Positions 24,514 to 32,096 of a DNA stretch of 40,950 bases are shown here, piece after piece. The stretch is from JAVBNT01 sp031551355. Lineage in GTDB: Bacteria; Vulcanimicrobiota; CADAWZ01. The notes below the pieces were generated by a model. That model saw only the letters and a program-made list of their open reading frames with translations. It ran no database searches and had not been told where the DNA came from. Numbering within the stretch: the first letter of the stretch is position 1; each line of letters opens with the position of its first letter. Both the position numbers and the translations under genes were made by a program. The stretch lies in the NCBI GenBank assembly GCA_031551355.1, contig JAVBNT010000026.1, forward strand, positions 1 to 40,950, given 5' to 3'.

Positions 24514-26499
24514 ATGATTAACATCGGAACAAATCTAACAAGCCAGCCGGAATTCCGTCAAAGTGCCCCCATAGGGATGAATACGGTTCCGGAGGAAAAA
24601 TTGCTTGATTTGGTGGACGATTTAAGAGAAGCCGGAGAGCAGGATATTGCTGTTGGAATTGAGTTTAAAAACCTTGGCAAAGCCACTGAGGCCGAAGGCA
24701 AAGAACTCAAAAAAGACGCAGCCCAGCTTAACAGGGAAGCCAAAGAAAATCTGCATGACGGCAACGTTATGCAAGGCAAAGCCGAGAGAAAAGAAGGCAG
24801 CGGCAATAGAATATACAATGAAGGCCATGAAAGAGAACAAAGAGGCGAAAACAAAGTAAATCAGGGCATTGCTAATGTAAAAGAATCATTTAAACAGCAT
24901 GAAAATGCCGATCATATAAAAGAAAAAGGTCTTGCATCAATAGAAAAAGGTCTTGTTAAAGATGCAAAAGGCGAAGCACTGCAAAAAGAAGGACTGCATT
25001 TTCTTACCGAAGGCATCTATCAGGACAAACTCGCCAATGCCAAAAAAGAGCGCGGCACGGTAACAATGGGCAAGCAGCTTGAAAAAGACGCTTTAATAGA
25101 GCAGACACAAAAAGAAGCTATTTCCGGAATAAGTCAGGGACTCAGAGATGAGCTTGAAGGCGGAGAATTTAAAATCACCGGCAACTATATGTTCAACGAA
25201 GGAATAAAAAAAGCCGAACAGGGCGAACAGTTGATCGAATCGGCACAGGTTAATCTTTCCAAGGCCGAATCACTTGAAACGGGTGCGAAAGAAAAGCTGT
25301 CTTTTGCATCACAGCTTAAGGAAAGTTCCAGCGCCAAAGAAACACAGGCACAGCAGGCTCTCAATGAAGTAAGCGGAGTCAAGGAAAAGGCTGAGTTGCT
25401 GCTGAAACAGGCGGAACAGCAGGATAAAGTTGCAGTTGAAAACAAAGCCAAAAGAGACGAATACTTTAAAAAAGGCGAAGCTATCTATATGCAGTCATAC
25501 TGGCAGTATTATTCTGCCATGACATGCCCGATGGCAACATTCTTCTGCCCGTTCCCGATTTGGTTCCCAATGCCAATATTCCAGCCTAACGGCAACGGTA
25601 TGACCGAAGGCATCAATCTTATGCAGCAGGGCGCACAGTTTGGAAATATCGCCGCCAATGCCGAAATGCAGGCCGCAGAGCTAAGAAGACAGGCTCAGGA
25701 AATACTCAGTGCAATCAACGGAAAGCTTGAGCAGTCCGAGGCGCTAAAAAAAGAAGCAAAAGAAGAACTGTCCATGGCAAACGGACTTACATCCGAAGCC
25801 CAGGAAGATCTTGATTCTTCATACGGTCTTAAACTTCAGGGCAAAAAAGACGCCGAACAGGGACAGACACTGGCAAAAGAAGGCATTGAAATGCGTCAGG
25901 AAGGCATAGGCCTGATTGATAAAGGTATTGCCCTTTCGGAAAATGGAAGAACATCACAGTCCGAACACCTTGCAGACTTCGGCGAAGCTCTTACAAAAGA
26001 GCAGAAACTCCTGAAACAGGAACAGGCTACCCTCGGCAGAATAAAAGGCGGAATGGCCCATGGAGACAGAGCAGAAAAGCTCCTGAAAAAAGGTCTCAGC
26101 AAATTTGAAAAAGGTTCCGTCATTGAACAGCTCGGCAGAATGGACGAGAAAGAAGGGATCGCTCTTCTGAGACTCGGTTGCAAAGAATCAAGAGAGGCAA
26201 GACTGCTTGAAGAAAAGGGACTTGGTCAGATACAAAGAGGAATAAGCACCACCAGAAGCGGTCGCGCTCTGGAAGCCGAAGGACTGGCAAAACTTGAAAA
26301 AGCGCAGTCAATGTATGGAGACGCCACGAGTTTACAGCAGCTTTCCAGTTTCCAGAAAGCAAGTGCCGAGGCTCTTAAAAACGAGGCTGAAAATATGATC
26401 CAGCAGGGCCGCGATATGCAAAGCGTAGGCAAGAGCTATACCGAAAGAGGCCTTGAATATCTTTCAGTAGCCGACGATCTCGAATCAGAGCTTCTGTAA
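24514..26499 (+). CDS. Giant heptad-repeat protein with central hydrophobic hinge
   Basis: A 661-residue protein I cannot assign to a family. After a flexible N-terminus (1-37) it is almost entirely heptads with Gly, Ala or Ser at the fourth place, for example KEKGLAS-IEKGLVK and AKEGIEM-RQEGIGL. Arm 1 (38-331) and arm 2 (363-656) each count as 42 heptads with no insertion or deletion. Between them lie 31 residues (332-362) rich in Trp, Phe, Pro, Met and Cys (FFCPFPIWFPMPIFQP). Only five residues follow arm 2. The rest is highly charged, with no signal peptide. The equal arms suggest an antiparallel helical hairpin, or a rod with a membrane-seeking middle. AAGGAG precedes the ATG at 24514, so the frame's nine upstream residues are dropped. 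It stands alone, divergent from pgi, with its own terminator. Cellular role unknown. Confidence 0.9.
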   Translation: MINIGTNLTSQPEFRQSAPIGMNTVPEEKLLDLVDDLREAGEQDIAVGIEFKNLGKATEAEGKELKKDAAQLNREAKENLHDGNVMQGKAERKEGSGNRIYNEGHEREQRGENKVNQGIANVKESFKQHENADHIKEKGLASIEKGLVKDAKGEALQKEGLHFLTEGIYQDKLANAKKERGTVTMGKQLEKDALIEQTQKEAISGISQGLRDELEGGEFKITGNYMFNEGIKKAEQGEQLIESAQVNLSKAESLETGAKEKLSFASQLKESSSAKETQAQQALNEVSGVKEKAELLLKQAEQQDKVAVENKAKRDEYFKKGEAIYMQSYWQYYSAMTCPMATFFCPFPIWFPMPIFQPNGNGMTEGINLMQQGAQFGNIAANAEMQAAELRRQAQEILSAINGKLEQSEALKKEAKEELSMANGLTSEAQEDLDSSYGLKLQGKKDAEQGQTLAKEGIEMRQEGIGLIDKGIALSENGRTSQSEHLADFGEALTKEQKLLKQEQATLGRIKGGMAHGDRAEKLLKKGLSKFEKGSVIEQLGRMDEKEGIALLRLGCKESREARLLEEKGLGQIQRGISTTRSGRALEAEGLAKLEKAQSMYGDATSLQQLSSFQKASAEALKNEAENMIQQGRDMQSVGKSYTERGLEYLSVADDLESELL

Positions 26500-26518
26500 G
26501 CAACAAAGTAACTTTTAT

Positions 26519-26556
26519 AAAAAACTGTTTTAAAATTTTTAAGGCAGTTTTTTTAT
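26519..26556 (+). terminator. Terminator of the heptad-repeat gene
   Basis: AAAACTG and CAGTTTT pair around an AT-rich loop, followed by TTTATTTT. It lies ~20 bp past the stop at 26499. Confidence 0.6.
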
Positions 26557-26559
26557 TTT

Positions 26560-26870
26560 GCCTTTTTCATATCCTTTATTAGCCAAAAACAGGATTCCGG
26601 ATTATCCCGGACTAATTACTTTATATAGCAACTTGTAAAACTAATGCTTATTTTGGCTTTAGTTTTCTGGATTCCCGCCGGAGTTTATCCCGCGAAGGCG
26701 GAGACCAGAATCTTCATACGTCAAATCCGCAACCGCACATAAATGAAAACACACGTTTCAAATGGCATCACAACAAAATCTATAGAAAAGACATAAAAAC
26801 GTGTGTATCTCATTGTTATGTTTTCATAACAATGACAGTTACTTGCTAATCTTCAAGGATACAGGCATCA
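26560..26870. repeat. Spacer with nested inverted repeats
   Basis: There is no gene. It holds a degenerate GGATTCCCGCCGGAG...GGCGGAGACCAGAATC spacer repeat (26660-26715) and an inverted pair ACACACGTTT (26749-26758) / AAACGTGTGT (26797-26806). At 26810-26835 is a perfect 11-bp hairpin TCATTGTTATG / CATAACAATGA around TTTT, the inverted counterpart of the palindrome at 13658-13689. Confidence 0.6.
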
Positions 26871-26871
26871 T

Positions 26872-27147
26872 ATGACAGATAAGGAAAACAAATGCACAGA
26901 CTGTGAACAAAACTGCTGCCGCAATTTCTTTATCATACTGGAAGATGTAAAAGACAAAGACTGGCTCCGCTGGCTTTCCTATCATAAGAGTGTCAGCATT
27001 GAAAACCTGCAAAAGAATAAAATACAGGTATGGTTCGACCTGCCCTGCGAGCATCTTACGGAAGAATCAACATGCGCGATATACAATAAACGACCGAAAA
27101 TGTGCCGTAAGTTTAAATGTCCGAAACACGAACAAAACAACTCCTAA
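26872..27147 (+). CDS. Small cysteine-cluster protein (YkgJ-like)
   Basis: A 91-residue protein with seven cysteines: CTDCEQNCC near residue 8, a mid LPCEH, then CAIYNKRPKMCRKFKCPKH. The order C-x2-C-x3-CC ... PC ... C-x-IY-x-x-RP-x-x-C-R-x-F-x-C fits the YkgJ/zinc- or iron-chelating domain family (CxxCxxxCC), commonly annotated as metal or Fe-S binding. AAGGA lies about 12 bases before the ATG. It is 49 bp upstream of the VOC gene pair on the same strand. The specific role is unknown. Confidence 0.8.
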   Translation: MTDKENKCTDCEQNCCRNFFIILEDVKDKDWLRWLSYHKSVSIENLQKNKIQVWFDLPCEHLTEESTCAIYNKRPKMCRKFKCPKHEQNNS

Positions 27148-27196
27148 ACCTTAAGTATAATTAATCTTTTGTAAAATATGAAAGGAGAGCGTTTAT

Positions 27197-27607
27197 ATGA
27201 AACTGCCCGAACAAAAACTCTGCGTATTTCTAACCTTCAACGGCAATGCCGAAGAAGCCATGCAATTTTATAAATCAATACTCCCTGGTTCACAAACCGA
27301 ATCGCTGACACTTTTCGGAAAAGAAGAGCCCAATGGCGATGAAGGCAAGGTTCTCAGCGGCATTTTATCATTTGCCGGACAAAAAATAATGTTTATGGAT
27401 ATGCAGTCAGCATACCCGGCCCCGGCCTTCAGCTGGGCAACATCCCTTTTCATTAATTGCAAGGATGAAGCCGAGTTTGACGGTTTATTTGCCGGTCTGT
27501 CAAAAGGCGGTGCCGTAATGATGGGTCCGGAACCGGTTCTCCATATGAGAAAATGTACTTGGCTCACCGATAAGTTTGGAGTGACATGGCAGCTGGTTTG
27601 GGAATAA
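27197..27607 (+). CDS. VOC family protein, PhnB-like, copy 1
   Basis: A 136-residue vicinal-oxygen-chelate fold protein of the PhnB / 3-demethylubiquinone-methyltransferase-like type. The opening VFLTFNGNAEEAMQFYKSIL, the middle KIMFMDMQSAYPAP and the closing WLTDKFGVTWQLVWE are the usual family blocks. Such proteins are often of unknown substrate. AAGGAGAG precedes the ATG. It is a tandem paralogue of the next gene. Confidence 0.88.
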   Translation: MKLPEQKLCVFLTFNGNAEEAMQFYKSILPGSQTESLTLFGKEEPNGDEGKVLSGILSFAGQKIMFMDMQSAYPAPAFSWATSLFINCKDEAEFDGLFAGLSKGGAVMMGPEPVLHMRKCTWLTDKFGVTWQLVWE

Positions 27608-27681
27608 ATCAGACCATCTGCGTAACCAAATCTTAAGTAACTCATCTAAATTTGCAAGAGAACAGAAAAGGAGTGAAATTT

Positions 27682-28104
27682 ATGCAATTCGAACTATTTA
27701 TCAATTTTGACGGAAATTGCCGTGAAGCCATGGAATTTTACGCAAAGATATTCAAATCGGAAATACAAAAACTGATGACCTATGGGGAAACGCCTGCAGA
27801 CCCTAATTATCCGGTAGCGGAAGATGACAAAGACAAGATTATATATGCAGGTATGCAAATAGGCAATATGACTGCCATGTTTATGGATATGCCGTCCGGG
27901 ATGCCGCTAACCAGAGGAAATAATATCAACCCAACTTTAAGTATGGAGGATAAGGAAGAAGTCAAACGCTTATTTAACGGCCTCAAAGATGGCGGTAAGA
28001 TTGAAATGGAACTTCAAAAAACTTTCTTCAGCGAGCTTTACGGAATGGTTACAGATAAATTTGGAATTATCTGGCATATATTACATTACTCCCGAAAACA
28101 ATAA
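27682..28104 (+). CDS. VOC family protein, PhnB-like, copy 2
   Basis: A 140-residue paralogue of the preceding gene: FINFDGNCREAMEFYAKIF, then NMTAMFMDMPSGMPL and DKFGIIWHILHYS. AAAGGAG lies just before the ATG at 27682, so the ten residues added by the longer frame are dropped. It is 74 bp after copy 1. No ligand can be named. Downstream (28105-28333) I see nothing supportable. Confidence 0.87.
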   Translation: MQFELFINFDGNCREAMEFYAKIFKSEIQKLMTYGETPADPNYPVAEDDKDKIIYAGMQIGNMTAMFMDMPSGMPLTRGNNINPTLSMEDKEEVKRLFNGLKDGGKIEMELQKTFFSELYGMVTDKFGIIWHILHYSRKQ

Positions 28105-28333
28105 TTTTTGTCAAGAACTGTTTCGTTAAAGCAGCTTGCAATTATAGCAATTTCCCAAAATGTATCCGGATTTTCTCCAACAATAACTGTCTTAACGCTA
28201 AACAAACTGTTTTACCGTAGTCTGAATATATATATGTTTTGTAGAATTACTATAAGCTGTCATACTCTTGTCAGTTAAATGCAAACTGCTAAAGAAAATG
28301 GTTATTATTCTAATTTCAGTGGAGTTTACTAAT

Positions 28334-29263
28334 TTATCTAAAGTCTTCTTTGGAAAAAGTCTGGTTCCATTGAGTGCCGGCATCGTTATTGATTTTGTCA
28401 CTGATAATCTGCGTCAGCGGGTAGATAACACTGAAATGATCATACCCGTCCACAGCCATAATTTTTACAAGACCATTCCTGTTTGCCAATTCAAATTGTC
28501 TGAGACTGACGACATTTGACGGCAAAGAACCGCCTTCAAAAATAAATACCGGCGTTTTTATGGAATCAAGCCAGAAGATAGGCGAACGCATTTTTACTTC
28601 CTGTTTGTTTCTTACGTCAAAAACAAGATCCTCAGCTTCATAATTATCAATCTTTGCTACCGGTCCCAGAGAAAATACCGCCCTGAACTTATCGCATGCT
28701 TCGGCTGCCAGCAAAACAGTCGTTCCGCCGGTGCTGTGCCCTCCAAGATAGATCCGGTTTTTGTCTACAAAAGGCTGAGCGGCAAGATATTCATAAGCCG
28801 ATAGAATATCATCCACTTCGCCGTAAAAACTCTCCATTTTACCGCTGTTCATATTACAGCCTCTAAATGAGGGATACATCGTAACAATGCCCTTTTCCCG
28901 GAAAACAGCAGCACTCTGATCATTTTCTTTGGCAGCGTCTTCCCAGCAATAGCTGCCGATAGAGCTGTCAAAACCACCGCAAACCCAGATAATTGCCGGA
29001 TATTTTTTATTCTTTTCCATTGGAAAGCCGGAAATGTACGCCGCCATTTTTCCCAGGGCTGTTTCATAAGCCACAAGCTTCAGTCCCGAGCCTTTTGGAG
29101 GAACGGGAACCTCTTCGTCAGCCGTCCTGTTTTTTGCAATCACGGTTGAAAAAGTTCTTCTGGCCTCACTGAACGGTATTGAAGACCCTGTTTTTGTACA
29201 GGAGGCCATAAAAACAATACCCGCAAGTCCGATAACAAAAAAACGAAAACATTTGAAAGACAT
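28334..29263 (-). CDS. Lipoprotein alpha/beta hydrolase (DLH/prolyl-oligopeptidase-like)
   Basis: A 309-residue hydrolase. The N-terminus RFFVIGLAGIVFMASC is a lipoprotein signal with Cys as anchor, so it works in the periplasm. The hydrolase core shows an oxyanion strand (PAIIWVCGGFDSSIG), the nucleophile elbow GGHSTGGTTVLLA and a late His in VDGYDHFSVIYPL. The expected acid lies near PVFIFEGGSLPSN. The ATG at 29263 is preferred over a frame extending 56 residues upstream, because the signal peptide and AAGGAT start there. It is the last gene of a six-gene minus-strand operon. Substrate unknown. Confidence 0.85.
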   Translation of the reverse strand: MSFKCFRFFVIGLAGIVFMASCTKTGSSIPFSEARRTFSTVIAKNRTADEEVPVPPKGSGLKLVAYETALGKMAAYISGFPMEKNKKYPAIIWVCGGFDSSIGSYCWEDAAKENDQSAAVFREKGIVTMYPSFRGCNMNSGKMESFYGEVDDILSAYEYLAAQPFVDKNRIYLGGHSTGGTTVLLAAEACDKFRAVFSLGPVAKIDNYEAEDLVFDVRNKQEVKMRSPIFWLDSIKTPVFIFEGGSLPSNVVSLRQFELANRNGLVKIMAVDGYDHFSVIYPLTQIISDKINNDAGTQWNQTFSKEDFR

Positions 29264-29294
29264 TCTCTTTACATCCTTATTATAAAATAAAATT

Positions 29295-30113
29295 CTATTT
29301 TTGCAGAATACGCTCAAACTCTTCCTTAGCACGTCTGACATCTCCATAATTTTTACTGTTATTGATAACATATTCAAGCTTTTCAATTGCATCATCATTT
29401 TTATTTTCCAAACCGTCAGCAATCGCTTCAATAATTATTGCATCAAGCATGGGAGCTGAAGTGCCCGCATCGCGGCAGATCTGTTCCAGGTCATTTCTAA
29501 GTGAGGCAATAATTTCTTTGGCAGCAGCCGGTTCTCCATGCGACAAGGCAAGTTCGGCATTCAAAATTCCAACCATACATTTGTTCATCGGCGAGGAATA
29601 AGTTTTTTTAAGCAAAGGTCCGGCGGCTTTCTCAGCCTCTTCCACGCGGCCAAGAAAATTGAGCGCGTAAAACTCACTGAGAATAACAAGATCTGTTGCA
29701 GACATGGTCCCGCTGTTTGATTCATTATTATTCAAATAAGGAAACAAACAGCGGGCGGCGGAAACAATTTCCAATGCAGTGACATAATCGGCTTTGGCGC
29801 TGTAAGCAAGTGAAAGCATACAGTAAAGAGAGCACTTGATGCTGGCAAACTGCGGAATATATTTACTCATAAAATTATAAATAGCAGCGATCTTTTCATC
29901 AGGATCATAAATAGCGCTTATCCGTGTAATTTCTGCCGATTGATTTTGTATATTAATAGTAACAACAGCAAGAACAGCAGCAAATACGATAAAAATTGCG
30001 GATCCCAAGCCAACATCAAGCCTAATCAACAAAAATGCTGATAAAAAAATCAAAAAAGCATAAATTAATGTTTTAATTTTTACCAGAAACTGCATTCGTC
30101 TAATCTGGTGCAT
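29295..30113 (-). CDS. TPR-like membrane protein, unknown function
   Basis: A 272-residue protein. Two close hydrophobic helices near the N-terminus (LIYAFLIFLSAFLLIRLDVG and GSAIFIVFAAVLAVVTINI) anchor it. The rest is helical with a repeat rhythm (YCMLSLAYSAKADYVTALEI, GILNAELALSHGEPAAAKEI, IEAIADGLENKNDDAIEKLE) typical of TPR-type scaffolds. The ATG at 30113 has GGAG six bases upstream. It is 22 bp after the 30136-30513 gene, in the same operon. Confidence 0.75.
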   Translation of the reverse strand: MHQIRRMQFLVKIKTLIYAFLIFLSAFLLIRLDVGLGSAIFIVFAAVLAVVTINIQNQSAEITRISAIYDPDEKIAAIYNFMSKYIPQFASIKCSLYCMLSLAYSAKADYVTALEIVSAARCLFPYLNNNESNSGTMSATDLVILSEFYALNFLGRVEEAEKAAGPLLKKTYSSPMNKCMVGILNAELALSHGEPAAAKEIIASLRNDLEQICRDAGTSAPMLDAIIIEAIADGLENKNDDAIEKLEYVINNSKNYGDVRRAKEEFERILQK

Positions 30114-30135
30114 TTGTAACTCCAATCAAAATCCA

Positions 30136-30513
30136 TCAATAAAGAATCTGTTTTTTTTCGAAAACAGTATCGGCGGAAGATTTAGGAATGGACAACCTAT
30201 AATCACACCGGTCTATTTTGTCCATCTTCAAACAGGCGGCAGTTCCTTCATCAGAAGTAGAAATCACAATTTGTCTTTCATCGTCCGATTCGATCTCAAA
30301 TTCACGCTCCATAAACAAGGCATAACTTTTAACGATATAAACAGACTCCAGTTCTTCAAGGCGGACATCCCTCACAAATACTCCGTAATCCCCCATCTGA
30401 AAACCTTCATCCGCATCACTGCCGGACATAAGCCTATATATTCCCGAAGCAAGTTTTGCTGCCCGGTATTCTTTTCCATTCAATACGGCATACAAGCCGG
30501 ATCTAATTTTCAT
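30136..30513 (-). CDS. Possible immunity-type partner of the upstream secreted protein
   Basis: A 125-residue cytoplasmic protein without signal peptide. The opening MKIRSGLYAVLNGKEYRAAK and the later DVRLEELESVYIVKSYALFM resemble, from memory, small proteins that accompany polymorphic toxins and are presumed immunity factors; I could not check this. Its ATG overlaps the last 11 bases of the upstream gene (GATGAAAATTAG), so translation is coupled. The longer frame to 30606 lies wholly inside that gene and is rejected. If not an immunity protein, it is simply an uncharacterised beta-rich protein. Confidence 0.55.
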   Translation of the reverse strand: MKIRSGLYAVLNGKEYRAAKLASGIYRLMSGSDADEGFQMGDYGVFVRDVRLEELESVYIVKSYALFMEREFEIESDDERQIVISTSDEGTAACLKMDKIDRCDYRLSIPKSSADTVFEKKQILY

Positions 30514-31249
30514 CTGTTTCAAAAAAGCGGCCCGCTTCAGCACTGTAAACAGCTCTGAGTTTTTCAGTCCCGTCAGCAAAAATTTCAAAAATCTGCGCAC
30601 CGTCATCCATCACGGCAAACTCCTGCAGCACCCATTCCGGAGAACCTGTACGGCCGTTTGTGCCCGTGGTAAACCCGGCGCCGCCAAACGGATAGGGATC
30701 TTTGAAAGTCCCGCCGTTAGCAACAGCTCTTGGAACAACAGCCCTTTCAATATTGGCGGCCTTAAACCTGATTACGGCATAACCGGGGGCATCCGGTCTA
30801 AAAGCCGAACCGGCATAGTCAAGCCTTAATCCATAATAATAATCTTCAACGGTAACATACTGCTTAACATCGGCACAAACAGACAAAAAACCCTTTGGAG
30901 CCCTGTATTTGCCGGAAAGATAGTTCTTCATATCATCCAGGGTAATCACTTTCTGCATCAGAGTTTCCGCTATTGGCCTTAGCTGGCGGCAGCGTATACG
31001 GTTTATAAGCGAAAGTTCCCGCTCCGACATATCCGCAGAGGATTTTGAACAAAGTAATGAAAAAGCTTCTACAGACAATCCTTCTTCTTCGGCATATCCG
31101 GAGATTGTATCAGAAAATCCGCCGCTCAAAGCACTCAGATAAGAAGAGTCATATAATATGGAAGCACACTTACCGGTTGGCTCACAGCAAAAAGCGTATG
31201 TAACAAAAGACAGTAAAAAAAGCAGAGTATAAAGAACTTTCTTTCCCAT
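30503..31249 (-). CDS. Secreted protein with possible toxin-like C-terminal domain
   Basis: A 248-residue exported protein. The signal peptide (VLYTLLFLLSFVTYAFC) is followed by a helical part to ~125. Then comes a domain with VEDYYYGLRLDYAGSAF, PGYAVIRFKAANIERAVVP, DPYPFGGAGFTTGTNGRTG and SPEWVLQEFAVMDDGAQIFE. This composition (YYGLRLDY, GxGFTxGxNG, PEWV, DGAQIFEI, DGTEKL) recalls C-terminal domains of secreted effectors, possibly of ADP-ribosyltransferase type, but the assignment is from memory and weak. Four Cys lie in the N-terminal part. GGGAG precedes the ATG. The next gene overlaps its stop codon. It sits inside an operon of otherwise ordinary genes. Confidence 0.6.
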   Translation of the reverse strand: MGKKVLYTLLFLLSFVTYAFCCEPTGKCASILYDSSYLSALSGGFSDTISGYAEEEGLSVEAFSLLCSKSSADMSERELSLINRIRCRQLRPIAETLMQKVITLDDMKNYLSGKYRAPKGFLSVCADVKQYVTVEDYYYGLRLDYAGSAFRPDAPGYAVIRFKAANIERAVVPRAVANGGTFKDPYPFGGAGFTTGTNGRTGSPEWVLQEFAVMDDGAQIFEIFADGTEKLRAVYSAEAGRFFETDEN

Positions 31250-31271
31250 AAAAACACTCCCGTCTGATTTT

Positions 31272-32096
31272 TCAGGTATTAAAAACCATATTCATGTAAG
31301 GGGCCTGCTCAGTCACCGCAGGGAGCTCAAAGCCGTCAAAAAACTTAATCATCCCCATATAACGGCCTGAGGATGTGCTGCAGGGGTGTGTAATAAACGC
31401 TTTGCCGGACAACCCGCCAAGAAAAGCAAGCAAAGAAAGTTCGGCAGCGGTAGAAACGGTAAAAAGTTCGTTTACAGTCAATCCCTCATTATCGGAAAAA
31501 AAACAATATCCGCAAACGCCGTCTGCCGACAAACACACCGCACAGTCTTCGGTATCAAGAAGAATTTTCCAGTATTCTGCGGTTCTCGACAGATGCACCC
31601 TGTCTTTGAGTGAATTCTCATATATTGACGACATTTGCGCAATATCATCATAAACGGCAATACGGCAATTGGATTCAGCGGCCACCAGCGGAATTGACGA
31701 TAAATCGCTTTTAAAATAAGGAAGATATCCAAGGCGGGCATAAAAGTCGAAAAGCGGCTCATTTTTTGGAACAAGTATTGATGCCGCCATTCCCCGTTTT
31801 TTCATCACAGTATGCGCCTCGTTTACGACTGCCGAAGCAATACCTTTGCCGCGATAATCAGGATGCGTCGCCACGGAAAAAACATACCCGCATTCAACAG
31901 GACCGTCAAATGTAAAAAGATTTGACGGAATTATATGAAGCATTGAGACAATACCTTCATTACCGGAAAAAACCAAAACATCATCGGGTACAAAACGCTC
32001 AAGGTAATATTTCAAAAAGGTTTCGTCGCCCGGAAAAGCCTGATTCCATAAAGAAGCTATTCCAGCCAAATCTCCCGGTGAAGCAGTCCTAATCAT
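31272..32096 (-). CDS. GNAT family N-acetyltransferase (Eis-like)
   Basis: A 274-residue acetyltransferase. The acetyl-CoA site is VFSVATHPDYRGKGIASAVV (motif A, R-G-K-G-I-A), followed by MAASILVPKNEPLFDFYARL and GYLPYF (motif B). The ~150-residue C-terminal part goes beyond a minimal GNAT, as in Eis-type enzymes with a second GNAT-like and a sterol-carrier-like region. The second in-frame ATG (32096) is spaced correctly from AAAAAGG; the first abuts it. It overlaps the upstream DUF2156 gene by eight bases. The acceptor is unknown. Confidence 0.85.
   Translation of the reverse strand: MIRTASPGDLAGIASLWNQAFPGDETFLKYYLERFVPDDVLVFSGNEGIVSMLHIIPSNLFTFDGPVECGYVFSVATHPDYRGKGIASAVVNEAHTVMKKRGMAASILVPKNEPLFDFYARLGYLPYFKSDLSSIPLVAAESNCRIAVYDDIAQMSSIYENSLKDRVHLSRTAEYWKILLDTEDCAVCLSADGVCGYCFFSDNEGLTVNELFTVSTAAELSLLAFLGGLSGKAFITHPCSTSSGRYMGMIKFFDGFELPAVTEQAPYMNMVFNT

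Noticed and set aside
24558..26432. Several antisense reading frames of 68-98 residues inside the heptad-repeat gene
   Set aside because: They are Ser/Leu/Phe-rich mirror translations of the repetitive sense frame, with no ribosome sites; shadows.
28105..28333. Possible small gene between the VOC pair and the hydrolase
   Set aside because: Only short frames without ribosome sites; the spacing suits 3' ends of convergent units.
29264..29431. 56-residue extension of the lipoprotein hydrolase
   Set aside because: It overlaps the preceding gene and puts the lipoprotein signal in the interior.
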